DNA of 64,000 nucleotides, from IMG/VR virus record IMGVR_UViG_3300042888_001738, positions 1 through 64,000 of that record; one strand, written 5' to 3'. How positions within the stretch are numbered: the first letter of the stretch is position 1; every line of letters begins with the position of its first letter. This DNA comes from a virus. The notes beneath the pieces are model-generated. The model saw nothing but the letters and a program-made list of their open reading frames with translations, was not told the origin of the DNA and made no database searches. Shown here in pieces: positions 26,970 through 35,592 of the stretch. The translations under genes and the position numbers were made by a program.

Positions 26970-28604
26970 ATGGATAATAAAGTTTGTTACGTTTGTTGTT
27001 GTTATTTAGGAGACAGAAGATCCGCAATTGAATATTATAATGAGGACAAGTCAGTTTACGTCAAAGAACAAATTAAATCTCTTAACGAATTTAATCATGA
27101 TTTAAGTAAGATAATTTTTATTTTCAACTTGGACCCTGAACATATTGAATTATTCGAAATCGTTAAAAAAGAAATACCAAAGAAAATCCAAAACGCTGAT
27201 GTTGAAATTATTGTTAGAGAAAATTACGGTATGTCTTATGCAGCATTTAACGAGGTCTATGAAAAATATAGGAGAGACTTTGATTACTACATTTTTAATG
27301 AAGACGATTATTACTTCAACATACAAAATTTCGACGAGTACTTAGTTACTAAATTTAACTCCTATAATAATATAGGTTATTTGGCGGCATTAGCGGTAAA
27401 CCCCGCATGGGATTTCCAACATACATTAACACATGCTGGTAATAGTGTTGGTATTACATCGTCTAAAGTGCTTGAAGAACTGTATCAAAAATTTGGTTGT
27501 TTACCCCATTCTAAACACAGAAAAGGACATGAAGCTTCATTCTATAGTTTGAATGAGTTAGAAGGTCAAGTCGCACAGACACATGAGATATTTAAAATGG
27601 GTTATAATATATTCGACATTAGAGACGACTATTCTTGTCCACATGATATGGGGAATAAATTAAAGAGTAAAATACCCAATTTTGATCATTTTGTGGATCA
27701 CTTCTTTACTTGGAACAAACCTTTGATTTTACCGGCATCCATGAGATTTGATTTACCAACTTGGCATGTATACGTCACCGATCCACAATTTCAAAGAAAA
27801 CGATCATGTTTAGTAACCAGTTTTTATTTTGGTGACCGAAGACGAACAGTTGATGAATTTTACGAGGACAGAATTTTTTTCATGAGAAAACAAATCGAAA
27901 CTCTCGAAACCTATTCACATAATTTAAGTAAAATTATATTTTCAATTAATGTTGAAACCGATCATTATAATTATGTGAATGAAGCTTTAAAAATAATCCC
28001 TAAAAAAATTCAAAACACTCCGGTTGAAGTCATCATCAGGGAAAACAAAGGGTTTAGTTATAGTGCTTTTTCTAACGCATTTGAAAAAAACCGAAATGAC
28101 TACGATTATTTTATTTTTAATGAAGACGATTACTTCTTAGTTGAGAATAATTGGGATGAATATTTGTTCAGAAAATACCACAGTCTACCTGACACAGGTT
28201 ATTTATGTGCAATAATGAGAGACGAAGATGAATGGAATGACTATAAGATACACGCAGGACACACTTTTGGTATCGCGTCTACTTCAGTTTTAAATAAAAT
28301 TTGGGATAAATACGGATGTTTACCTAATTCTTATGAATTAGATTACGACACCCAACAAAAAGTTCAGGTAGATTTTTCACATTCCTTTATTGAAATTGGG
28401 TTGCGGGTTTACGACATCCGAGAAGATTATAGAGTTTCATTCGCAATGACCGGAAAAGATGATCAAGATATATGGAGATGGTTCTGGTGGAATGAGAAGG
28501 ATTTAATTGTTCCCGCAATAATTTTATTAAATAAACCTTACACTTGGTATGAGTCTTACGATGGACCATGTCAAAGAAAAACTAATTTAGAAAAATATGA
28601 ATAA
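26970..28604 (+). CDS. Tandemly duplicated GT-A-like glycosyltransferase
   Basis: A 544-residue protein consisting of two homologous halves, ~1-275 and ~276-540. Matching landmarks are CCYLGDRRSAIEYYNED / SFYFGDRRRTVDEFYED, IPKKIQNADVEIIVREN / IPKKIQNTPVEVIIREN, and the catalytic-looking IFNEDDY at residues 108-114 and 382-388. The NEDD motif is at the DxD position of GT-A folds, so both halves may be active. The C-terminal end overlaps the next gene by 8 nt. Two-active-site glycosyltransferases often build alternating polymers; here that is a guess. The duplication is plain in the sequence. Confidence 0.68.
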   Translation: MDNKVCYVCCCYLGDRRSAIEYYNEDKSVYVKEQIKSLNEFNHDLSKIIFIFNLDPEHIELFEIVKKEIPKKIQNADVEIIVRENYGMSYAAFNEVYEKYRRDFDYYIFNEDDYYFNIQNFDEYLVTKFNSYNNIGYLAALAVNPAWDFQHTLTHAGNSVGITSSKVLEELYQKFGCLPHSKHRKGHEASFYSLNELEGQVAQTHEIFKMGYNIFDIRDDYSCPHDMGNKLKSKIPNFDHFVDHFFTWNKPLILPASMRFDLPTWHVYVTDPQFQRKRSCLVTSFYFGDRRRTVDEFYEDRIFFMRKQIETLETYSHNLSKIIFSINVETDHYNYVNEALKIIPKKIQNTPVEVIIRENKGFSYSAFSNAFEKNRNDYDYFIFNEDDYFLVENNWDEYLFRKYHSLPDTGYLCAIMRDEDEWNDYKIHAGHTFGIASTSVLNKIWDKYGCLPNSYELDYDTQQKVQVDFSHSFIEIGLRVYDIREDYRVSFAMTGKDDQDIWRWFWWNEKDLIVPAIILLNKPYTWYESYDGPCQRKTNLEKYE

Positions 28605-29286
28605 ATTTGATTTTAATGTTTTCATTAAACCTTATAAAGAATTTTTAATCAAAAGTGGTATTACCAGATTAAATTATTATGAATATGTTTTGAATAAACT
28701 ATATTCGTTAAATCGACCGATCACGGTAATTGAAACCGGTACTATGTGGAATAATCTAGAAGACAATCAAGGTGCGTTCACATTAGTTTTTTCTGATTTT
28801 ATTAAAAACTATACTGGTGGTAAACTTATAACTGTCGACATTTCACAAACACACATGGATAATTGTAAAAAATATACCGAACAATATGGTGATGTAATTG
28901 AATATGTTGTGTCAGATTCGGTGTCATACCTAACATCACTGAGTGATGATTTTATTAAAAACACTGATTTTATTTTTTTCGATTCATACGATTTGAATCT
29001 AACCGACCCAATACCTTCAGAAATTCATCACTTAAGAGAATTACTTGCGGTTTATGATAGATTATCGGAAGATGTAATATTGGCGGTTGATGATAACCTG
29101 ATGCCGGGTAATTGGATTGAGTGGCTTATGTATGACAACAATGCTAACTTGATAAATAAAACGATCGTTACTGCGGAAAAAGAAATTATAGGGAAAGGTA
29201 CTTTAATCAATAGATTTCTGTTAGATAACAATTGGAAAAGAACGAATGATAATTTATCATCATGTTTGTTAGGATATGAAAGATAA
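28597..29286 (+). CDS. Class I SAM-dependent methyltransferase-like protein
   Basis: A 229-residue protein with a Rossmann methyltransferase layout: TVIETGTMWNN (motif I, E/DxGxxxG-like), KLITVDIS (acidic residue after strand 2), VIEYVVSDSVSYL (motif II region), DFIFFDSYD (motif III/IV) and VILAVDDNLMPGN. The pattern resembles Methyltransf_24 / cephalosporin-hydroxylase-like enzymes of sugar pathways. It overlaps the glycosyltransferase upstream by 8 nt, suggesting it methylates the sugar or glycan made by the cassette. The glycine motif is degenerate, so activity is not certain. Confidence 0.6.
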   Translation: MNKFDFNVFIKPYKEFLIKSGITRLNYYEYVLNKLYSLNRPITVIETGTMWNNLEDNQGAFTLVFSDFIKNYTGGKLITVDISQTHMDNCKKYTEQYGDVIEYVVSDSVSYLTSLSDDFIKNTDFIFFDSYDLNLTDPIPSEIHHLRELLAVYDRLSEDVILAVDDNLMPGNWIEWLMYDNNANLINKTIVTAEKEIIGKGTLINRFLLDNNWKRTNDNLSSCLLGYER

Positions 29287-29315
29287 ACCTAACATCAATT
29301 ATACATTCTGAAATT

Positions 29316-29705
29316 ATGATATACAACCCAAAGATATACGTAGATAAAAGCCCAATCCATGGTTGGGGTGTTTTTGCTAAAGAAGACATAATGGAAGGTG
29401 AGGTTTTTGAGGAATGTCCGGTTCTTACCTTACCAATAGAAAAAGGTGAGATAACTTCACTACTAGTTGATTATAGATTTAATTGGCCTCAGGGGAACGA
29501 CTTTGAAGAGCAAGTAGTAACTTTAGGTTATGGTAGTTTATATAATCACAGCAACAATGCAAACGCTTACTGGGTGTCAGATCTTGAAAACAAAACCTTC
29601 AAATTTATTTCCAACAGAGAAATAAAGAAAGATGAAGAAATTTTTGTTTGGTATGGTGATGTGAGTTATTGGAACGATGGTAGAACTTACACAAACGTTA
29701 TATAA
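29316..29705 (+). CDS. SET-domain protein (lysine methyltransferase-like)
   Basis: A compact 129-residue SET domain, similar in length to the stand-alone viral SET of chloroviruses. Visible landmarks are SPIHGWGVFAKEDI (residues 12-25, G-x-G-V-F-A SAM-binding strand), GSLYNHSNNAN (73-83, the NHS substrate/SAM motif) and REIKKDEEIFVWYGDVSYW (101-119, including the conserved 'E-E-I-F...Y-G' end). It lacks the post-SET cysteines. SET enzymes methylate lysine side chains of proteins with SAM. In a phage the target could be a virion protein or a host DNA-binding protein; the sequence does not say. The genes on both sides are modification or virion genes. Confidence 0.78.
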   Translation: MIYNPKIYVDKSPIHGWGVFAKEDIMEGEVFEECPVLTLPIEKGEITSLLVDYRFNWPQGNDFEEQVVTLGYGSLYNHSNNANAYWVSDLENKTFKFISNREIKKDEEIFVWYGDVSYWNDGRTYTNVI

Positions 29706-29730
29706 GGTTCTTTTTAATTTGTGTTCGTAA

Positions 29731-29739
29731 GTATTTATA
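29731..29739 (+). promoter_or_regulatory. Candidate late-promoter motif
   Basis: GTATTTATA ending 13 nt before the ATG at 29753. Confidence 0.55.
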
Positions 29740-29752
29740 GAATAAAAGTTAA

Positions 29753-30058
29753 ATGCCAAACTACGTCCAAATAAATTCTGTAACAGGTACACCACCATAC
29801 ACAGTCTCTGTATGTGATCAGACCTACACGTATTGTTATTTGGTGACAGGATCAACATCATTACCAACACCATACTTGTTTATGGTACCACCACCCCTTA
29901 CTAATGTTACAGACATTATACTACAGATAACAGATGCATTGGGTTGTGAATATTTTATCGCACTATCTTGTGGTACATATTATGGTAAAGAGTTTGAGGA
30001 CTTTGCAATATTCATGTTCCAAGACTTCGACATATATTTATATGAGGGTCCACCTTAA
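29753..30058 (+). CDS. Small virion-associated beta protein
   Basis: A 101-residue protein starting MPNYVQINSVTG, with four to five Cys, a PPP segment and alternating beta pattern. Its INSV start and VPP...C spacing recall the N-terminal domain of the Pro-Thr protein at 2214, so the two are probably distant paralogues. It lacks the PT stalk. A late-promoter-like motif lies 13 nt upstream although its neighbours are modification genes, which argues that it is a virion component. No family recognised. Confidence 0.6.
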   Translation: MPNYVQINSVTGTPPYTVSVCDQTYTYCYLVTGSTSLPTPYLFMVPPPLTNVTDIILQITDALGCEYFIALSCGTYYGKEFEDFAIFMFQDFDIYLYEGPP

Positions 30059-30109
30059 TTTCATTTATAAATCAATTTACAAGTAAACAATGTTTAATAT
30101 TTTTTCTGT

Positions 30110-31354
30110 ATGAGAATATTCGTACAGATAGCATCCTATCGAGATCCACAGCTTATACCAACAATTAAATCTATGTTGGAAAATTCAAAGAAACCAAAGA
30201 ATTTAAGATTTGGTATTGCAAGACAATTTCATCCCGAAGATGGTTTTGATAATTTAGAAGAATTTGTTGGGGACGATCGTTTCCGTATTTTAGATATCCC
30301 ATATACAGAATCAAAAGGAGTTTGTTGGGCAAGACACCTAACACAACAACTCTATGATGGTGAGGAATATACTTTACAAATTGATTCTCATATGAGATTT
30401 GAAAAGAATTGGGACGATGAGTTTATAAAAATGATAAAACAATTACAAAAGAAAGGTCATAAAAAACCTTTATTAACTGGTTATGTTTCATCGTTTGATC
30501 CCGAGAATGATCCCCAAGGTAGAGTCGATGTTCCGTGGAGAATGGCGTTTGATAGATTTACACCTGAAGGTGTTGTATTCTTTTTACCTGAAACTATACC
30601 AGGATGGAAGGAACTTAAAGAACCGATTCCCGCAAGATTTTATTCCGCACACTTCTGTTTCACTTTAGGTCAATTCTCAACTGAAGTACAACACGATCCT
30701 GAATTTTATTTTCACGGTGAAGAAATATCAATCACCGTAAGATCTTACACACACGGGTACGACTTATTCCACCCACATAAAGTTTTGATTTGGCACGAAT
30801 ATACCCGAAAAGGTAGAACAAAACAGTGGGACGACGACAAGGAATGGTATAAGAAAAACATGTCGTGTCATATTAAGAATAGACAATTACTTGGTGTTGA
30901 TGGTGAGAAATATAGTGGGGATACTTCAGAATGGTTTGGTACTGAAAGAACTATTAGAGATTATGAAAAATATGCCGGACTTCTGTTTGAGACAAGAGGA
31001 GTACAACAAGAAACAATAGATAAGAAATATCCGCCAAACACTTATGAATTTGAGAATGAAGAAGAATGGAAAAAATCATTCTCAAGTATTTTTAAACATT
31101 GTATTGATTTGGATTTAAAACAAGTACCTGAAACCGATTATGATTTTTGGGTTGTTGCTTTCCATGATAAAGATCACAACACTTTATTTAGACAAGATGC
31201 TGATGCAAATGAAATTGCAAGAATAAAATCCGATCCTGATGGTTATGGTAAGGTGTGGAGAGAATTCCATTCAACACAAGTACCAGCATATTGGGTAGTT
31301 TGGCCTCACTCCGTTTCTAAAGATTGGTGTGATAGAATTGTGGGTAATTTATAA
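30110..31354 (+). CDS. Skp1 GlcNAc-transferase-family glycosyltransferase (Pfam GlcNAc, GT60-like)
   Basis: A 414-residue protein with the hallmarks of the family that includes Dictyostelium Gnt1. These are an N-terminal VQIASYRDPQL (residues 5-15), YTLQIDSHMRFEKNWD (87-102) with the metal-binding DSH, FHGEEISITVRSYTHGYDLFHP (201-222), and the downstream IWHEY. Characterised members transfer GlcNAc from UDP-GlcNAc to hydroxyproline of Skp1 in the cytoplasm. No signal or membrane segment is present. A prolyl-hydroxylase-like oxygenase is encoded in the same window (1559-2191), together with several Pro-Thr-rich virion proteins, so a hydroxyproline acceptor is plausible. Family assignment is strong; donor and acceptor are inferred. 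Confidence 0.82.
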   Translation: MRIFVQIASYRDPQLIPTIKSMLENSKKPKNLRFGIARQFHPEDGFDNLEEFVGDDRFRILDIPYTESKGVCWARHLTQQLYDGEEYTLQIDSHMRFEKNWDDEFIKMIKQLQKKGHKKPLLTGYVSSFDPENDPQGRVDVPWRMAFDRFTPEGVVFFLPETIPGWKELKEPIPARFYSAHFCFTLGQFSTEVQHDPEFYFHGEEISITVRSYTHGYDLFHPHKVLIWHEYTRKGRTKQWDDDKEWYKKNMSCHIKNRQLLGVDGEKYSGDTSEWFGTERTIRDYEKYAGLLFETRGVQQETIDKKYPPNTYEFENEEEWKKSFSSIFKHCIDLDLKQVPETDYDFWVVAFHDKDHNTLFRQDADANEIARIKSDPDGYGKVWREFHSTQVPAYWVVWPHSVSKDWCDRIVGNL

Positions 31355-31357
31355 AAT

Positions 31358-33025
31358 ATGATAACACTAGTAACAGGTCTTTGGGATATTGGTCGTGGTA
31401 ATCTTTCAGAAGGTTGGTCTAGGTCCTTTGATTATTATTTAAAAAAGTTTGAGAATCTACTTCAGGTTGATTGTAATTTGATAATATTTGGTGATCGTGA
31501 GTTAGAGGTATTTGTCAATCAAAGAAGAAAGAAAGAAAATACTCAATTTGTTTTAAGGGATTTGGATTGGTTTAGACAAAATGAATTCTATGGTCAAATA
31601 CAACAAATAAGAAATAGTCCTAAGTGGTATAATCTTGCTGGATGGTTAAAAGATTCAACACAAGCTAGATTAGAAATGTATAATCCTTTGGTTATGTCAA
31701 AGATGTTTATTCTTCATGATGCATTACTCTTAGATGGATTTAATTCGGAGAAACTATATTGGATTGATGCGGGATTGGCAAATACCGTTAATATGGGTTA
31801 TTTCACTCACGATGATGTGTTAAATAAAATTGATAATCTTTTTGATAATTTCACTTTTGTTTGTTTCCCATATCAAGCGGATCGTGAAATTCATGGTTTC
31901 GACATTGATAAAATGACACAACTTACAGGTGTTAGGGTTGATAAAGTTGCTAGAGGAGGATTTTTTGGTGGTACCAAAGAGTTAATTACCCAAATGAATA
32001 CTCTATATTATAACCTAATGAAGACGACTTTAGGGAGAGGTTTAATGGGAACCGAAGAAAGTTTATTTTCAATATTATTATATAATAACCCAACGATTAC
32101 AGAGTATGCTGAAATTAATTCCGATGGATTACTACTCAAATTTTTTGAGGATGTAAAAAACAACTCAGTTCAAATTAAAACTATGTCTGGTGACAAAAAG
32201 ATTGAGGTTAAAACAAATGGTGATATTGGATTGTATGTTATTAGTTTTAATAGCCCAAACCAATTCCAAACCTTAATAGATTCTATGATGAGTTATGACC
32301 CTGAGTTTATTAGTAAGACAAGGAAGTTCTTATTAAATAATTCAACGGATTTAACAACAACACCTGAATATGTAAGATTGTGTAATCAATACGGATTTGA
32401 ACACATTAAAAAAGATAACATAGGTATTACTGGTGGTCGTGTCTTTATTGCTGAACATTTTGATAATTCAGACATGGATTATTACGTATTCTTTGAGGAT
32501 GATATGTTTTTTTATAATGGGGTGGACAAAACATGTAAAAATGGTTTTAACAGAAAAACTAAAAATTTATATAAAAAAGTTTTACAAATTACCAGAAAAG
32601 AACAATTTGATTTTCTTAAGTTTAATTTTACAGAGTTTTATGGGAGTCATGAAAATCAGTGGTCTTGGTTTAACGTAGATCAAGAATTTAGAAAAACACA
32701 TTGGCCTTTTAATCAGAACTTAGCTCACCATGGAGAAAGTCCAAACGTACCAAAATTAGAATTCAAAAACATTAAATCACACGAAGGTGTACCATATGCG
32801 ACAGGTGAAGTTTATTTATCAAATTGGCCAATCATATTATCTCGTGAAGGAAATTATAAATGTTACGTTGAAACTAAGTTTGATCATCCTTATGAACAAA
32901 CTCTTATGTCTCACTGTTACAAACAAACAGTTAAAGGTAGAATTAATGCGGGTGTGTTATTAATGACACCAACTGATCATAATAGATTTGATCATTACGA
33001 AGGACATTTGAGAAAAGAATTCTAA
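31358..33025 (+). CDS. HtrL/YibB-like glycosyltransferase fused to a second GT-A-like domain
   Basis: A 555-residue protein. Residues 1-~290 resemble the HtrL_YibB family: MITLVTGLWDIGRG, YNPLVMSKMFILHDA, LYWIDAGLANTVN and VARGGFFGG, a glycosyltransferase type found in O-antigen and capsule loci. Residues ~290-555 begin a new Rossmann unit (IGLYVISFNSPNQFQTL) with YYVFFEDDMFFY near residue 377, an acidic DxD-like motif, and a C-terminal His-rich segment (FDHPYEQTLMSHCYK). It starts 3 nt after the preceding glycosyltransferase. Two active sites in one chain would allow sequential addition of two sugars (inference). Confidence 0.68.
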   Translation: MITLVTGLWDIGRGNLSEGWSRSFDYYLKKFENLLQVDCNLIIFGDRELEVFVNQRRKKENTQFVLRDLDWFRQNEFYGQIQQIRNSPKWYNLAGWLKDSTQARLEMYNPLVMSKMFILHDALLLDGFNSEKLYWIDAGLANTVNMGYFTHDDVLNKIDNLFDNFTFVCFPYQADREIHGFDIDKMTQLTGVRVDKVARGGFFGGTKELITQMNTLYYNLMKTTLGRGLMGTEESLFSILLYNNPTITEYAEINSDGLLLKFFEDVKNNSVQIKTMSGDKKIEVKTNGDIGLYVISFNSPNQFQTLIDSMMSYDPEFISKTRKFLLNNSTDLTTTPEYVRLCNQYGFEHIKKDNIGITGGRVFIAEHFDNSDMDYYVFFEDDMFFYNGVDKTCKNGFNRKTKNLYKKVLQITRKEQFDFLKFNFTEFYGSHENQWSWFNVDQEFRKTHWPFNQNLAHHGESPNVPKLEFKNIKSHEGVPYATGEVYLSNWPIILSREGNYKCYVETKFDHPYEQTLMSHCYKQTVKGRINAGVLLMTPTDHNRFDHYEGHLRKEF

Positions 33026-33030
33026 ACGAA

Positions 33031-33039
33031 GTATTTATT
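33031..33039 (+). promoter_or_regulatory. Candidate late-promoter motif
   Basis: GTATTTATT ending 13 nt before the ATG at 33053. It lies across the in-frame TTG at 33038, which argues against that TTG as the start codon. Confidence 0.55.
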
Positions 33040-33052
33040 GATAAAAGGTTTA

Positions 33053-34609
33053 ATGGAATTCTTTATCAAGAAAAATGCGACGCTACCTGTATTAAAAATT
33101 AACGTAATAAAAGACGGTAGAAGTGACTACAATAGATCCATGAAGTTTCTATCTGAAACTGACGTGTTCTTTTCTATGGTAGACACCGCAACTAATATCC
33201 CAAGAATTACTACAAGACCTGCTGGTTTGATGTCTAAAATTGCACCATTAACAGCATCCACTTCAGATTATTATGTGTATTATCAGTTCACACCATTTGA
33301 TACTAAAAAAGTTGGTAGATATAAAGGTCAGTTTCTTTTTAGGGATGATACAGGTATTTTAATACTACCATTAAACGAGGACATCTACATTAACGTAACC
33401 GATAGTTTTGTTTTAGATGAAATGGAGTTCCAAAGTTGTTATGTTGTTGATTACCCATGTTGTTCTGGATTCATACCAACACCACCAGGACCTGTACCAC
33501 CAGGACCAACAACAACGAGTACAACATTCTTACCATCAACAACAACAAGTACAACAACACCAATAACCACAACAACGTCAACGGCGATACCTTGTGAAGT
33601 GTGTACTTCAGGTGCGACTTTACCACAACTTTTACAGACGGTAATATATAACGATATTAGATTATCACCAGGAACTGTTCTACCTACCGATATAACCGCA
33701 ACAACCTCAAGTACTGTTATGACTTGTTTTGAGGAATTAGAGGGTCCATCATCAGGTAATTTACTTTTAGGTAGTACATCACCATTCAATTATAACATAA
33801 CCTTTATCGGTGGTCCGGTAAATGATGTCGTATTTAGATTTATTAATTATGAAAAAACCTCAACGACAACAGAATCATTTACAATTTTAACACAAAGACT
33901 TGATGGTTTAGAAATGACACCAACGATTACCGCTTGTGAATATTGTTGTGCAACAATTAGTGGTAATACAATTACTGCTGGTGATAATACAGATTGTGAA
34001 ATAGGAAGTGGTTATTTTAGGATAAGTACTGAATTCCCATATAGTAATATATCTATATCAGGTACGGGAGGAAATGGAGGAACTATTGTTGACGTATGTG
34101 AAGAAACCGTTAAAAAACCTGAAATAAGATCAACAGCATGGTCAATATCACCAGGTGTTGCAGACGGTAGATATTTTTGTAGTCGAGACACGGCAGAATT
34201 TACAACTATTTTTACAGTAGAATCCCCAACTTTACAAGTCGGAATGCAATTATTTGCTGATCAGTATCTCACAATGCCAATTACCTTTCTTTTAGAAACT
34301 TCATTCTATACTGTTTTAGAAAGGGATTATGTTGCACTGACTGAGAGATATTCATTTATAACAACAGGTTCATCACAACAATACACACAAAATCAATATG
34401 TTGGTGGGATTTTAAATTGTAGTGGACCAATTCCTTGTCGAGAACTTACAATAACAAGAACAAACCCAAATGGTAGTTTAGTAAGATGGTACGATTGTAA
34501 CGCCATTCTTAGTGGTCAACAAATTGGTTTAGGTCAAACGATTACTATTTGTGGGTCTTTCAGAATACAACAATCTAATGCGTCAACAACAATAGGTCCT
34601 AATTGTTAA
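33053..34609 (+). CDS. Virion protein with conserved N-terminal domain, Thr/Pro stalk and Cys-rich beta domains
   Basis: I start it at the ATG at 33053 (MEFFIKKNATLPVLK); an in-frame TTG at 33038 overlaps the promoter motif. Length is 518 residues. The first ~130 residues are paralogous to the protein at 34650 (NATLPVLK / NASLPVLK, DVFFSMV / SIFFSMV, YYVYYQFT / YYVYYRFT, VGRYKGQFLF / IGRYEGQFMF). Next come a stalk of Pro, Gly and TTTST repeats (~140-178) and several Cys-rich beta domains (CEVC, CEYCC, CEIG). The N-terminal domain looks like a virion-binding module and the stalk a probable glycosylation site. Tail fibre or head decoration are both possible. Confidence 0.65.
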   Translation: MEFFIKKNATLPVLKINVIKDGRSDYNRSMKFLSETDVFFSMVDTATNIPRITTRPAGLMSKIAPLTASTSDYYVYYQFTPFDTKKVGRYKGQFLFRDDTGILILPLNEDIYINVTDSFVLDEMEFQSCYVVDYPCCSGFIPTPPGPVPPGPTTTSTTFLPSTTTSTTTPITTTTSTAIPCEVCTSGATLPQLLQTVIYNDIRLSPGTVLPTDITATTSSTVMTCFEELEGPSSGNLLLGSTSPFNYNITFIGGPVNDVVFRFINYEKTSTTTESFTILTQRLDGLEMTPTITACEYCCATISGNTITAGDNTDCEIGSGYFRISTEFPYSNISISGTGGNGGTIVDVCEETVKKPEIRSTAWSISPGVADGRYFCSRDTAEFTTIFTVESPTLQVGMQLFADQYLTMPITFLLETSFYTVLERDYVALTERYSFITTGSSQQYTQNQYVGGILNCSGPIPCRELTITRTNPNGSLVRWYDCNAILSGQQIGLGQTITICGSFRIQQSNASTTIGPNC

Positions 34610-34627
34610 CCAACTTTTAGTTTCCGA

Positions 34628-34636
34628 GTATTTATA
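34628..34636 (+). promoter_or_regulatory. Candidate late-promoter motif
   Basis: GTATTTATA ending 13 nt before the ATG at 34650, the same spacing as for the paralogous gene at 33053. Confidence 0.55.
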
Positions 34637-34649
34637 GTTAAAAGAATTG

Positions 34650-35489
34650 ATGGAATTTACAATAGGTCAGAACGCGTCATTACCGGTACTTAAAATGCAA
34701 GTAGTAAATGACGGTACGCAAAGTTTTGAGGATATGATGGAATTCATAGAAAGATCATCAATCTTTTTTTCTATGGTCGGTACCGATAATGGTATACCAA
34801 AAGTATATACAAAATCGGCAGGGTTTGTTGAGAAACTCGATATGGATCCAAATGCAGCACCTGAATATTATGTTTATTACAGATTTACACAACAGGATAC
34901 AAGTAGGATTGGTAGATATGAAGGTCAGTTTATGTTTATAAATGAAGACGGTACTTTGGTTTTACCAATAAGAGAATCATTATTTATAAATGTTGTTGAA
35001 AGTTTTATTTCCGATAGTTTACCTTATAATAGTTGTTATACATTAAACTATAGTTGTTGTACGACACCGTTCCCATCACCAACACCAACACCAACCAAAG
35101 CACCTGTCATTAGCCCAACACCATCACCCTCAACTACACCAACACCTACAGTAACACCAACACCTACTCAAACACCTAACCAACCTATTTGTCCTCACCC
35201 TGTTATGCAGACTTTGGTTTATGGTACAGATCAATTTGGTCCGTTTGATACTCAAGAGAAAATTTGTTACGCATATCTTTGTTTCTCACAGGGTAATTGT
35301 ACTACTTCTGATTATCTTGTTAGATTCTTCAACCTACCAACGTTAAATGTAGGTTCTTTAATGTTTGATAATGAAATCTCTTGTTATAAAACAAATGATA
35401 CAGGATATTTCTTAACAAATTACGAAGGTGGTTATAGAATGTTCTATGCAACTGATGGTGTAATCACAGAAATAATTGATTGTGATTAA
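34650..35489 (+). CDS. Paralogous virion protein with Pro-Thr stalk
   Basis: 279 residues from the ATG at 34650 (an in-frame TTG precedes it by one codon). The N-terminal ~130 residues match the protein at 33053 across their whole length. A stalk of SPTPTPTKAP and TPTPTVTPTPTQTP (residues ~140-175) leads to a C-terminal ~100-residue beta domain with four Cys, ending EIIDCD. Two adjacent genes sharing a base domain but with different tips suggest alternative or co-assembled fibres or decoration proteins. Function otherwise unknown. Confidence 0.65.
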   Translation: MEFTIGQNASLPVLKMQVVNDGTQSFEDMMEFIERSSIFFSMVGTDNGIPKVYTKSAGFVEKLDMDPNAAPEYYVYYRFTQQDTSRIGRYEGQFMFINEDGTLVLPIRESLFINVVESFISDSLPYNSCYTLNYSCCTTPFPSPTPTPTKAPVISPTPSPSTTPTPTVTPTPTQTPNQPICPHPVMQTLVYGTDQFGPFDTQEKICYAYLCFSQGNCTTSDYLVRFFNLPTLNVGSLMFDNEISCYKTNDTGYFLTNYEGGYRMFYATDGVITEIIDCD

Positions 35490-35528
35490 AATTTAACTCA
35501 CATATTGATAAGGGTATTTTTTACTCCT

Positions 35529-35537
35529 ATATTTATT
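35529..35537 (+). promoter_or_regulatory. Possible late-type promoter motif before the polymerase
   Basis: ATATTTATT, 55 nt before the polymerase ATG. It is the weakest of the set, since a polymerase would be expected to be early, and it may be coincidence in AT-rich DNA. Confidence 0.3.
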
Positions 35538-35550
35538 TACGAAGGTAAAT

Positions 35551-35566
35551 GTCGACCTTATTCGAC
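35551..35566 (+). promoter_or_regulatory. Small hairpin in the polymerase leader
   Basis: GTCGA and TCGAC can pair around a CCTTAT loop 26 nt before the polymerase start. A 7-codon open frame (ATG at 35549) covers it. T4 polymerase represses its own mRNA through a leader hairpin; whether this one does so is speculation. Confidence 0.25.
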
Positions 35567-35592
35567 AGCTAATGGACCAAAAGTAAATTTAT

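Noticed and set aside
33038-33052. TTG start for the virion protein, five codons upstream of ATG 33053.
   Set aside because: The TTG falls within the promoter-like motif, and the paralogue starts at the equivalent ATG.
33451-33789. A 112-codon minus-strand frame opposite the Thr stalk.
   Set aside because: Its Val-rich stretches are the complement of ACA/ACC codons; no independent coding signs.
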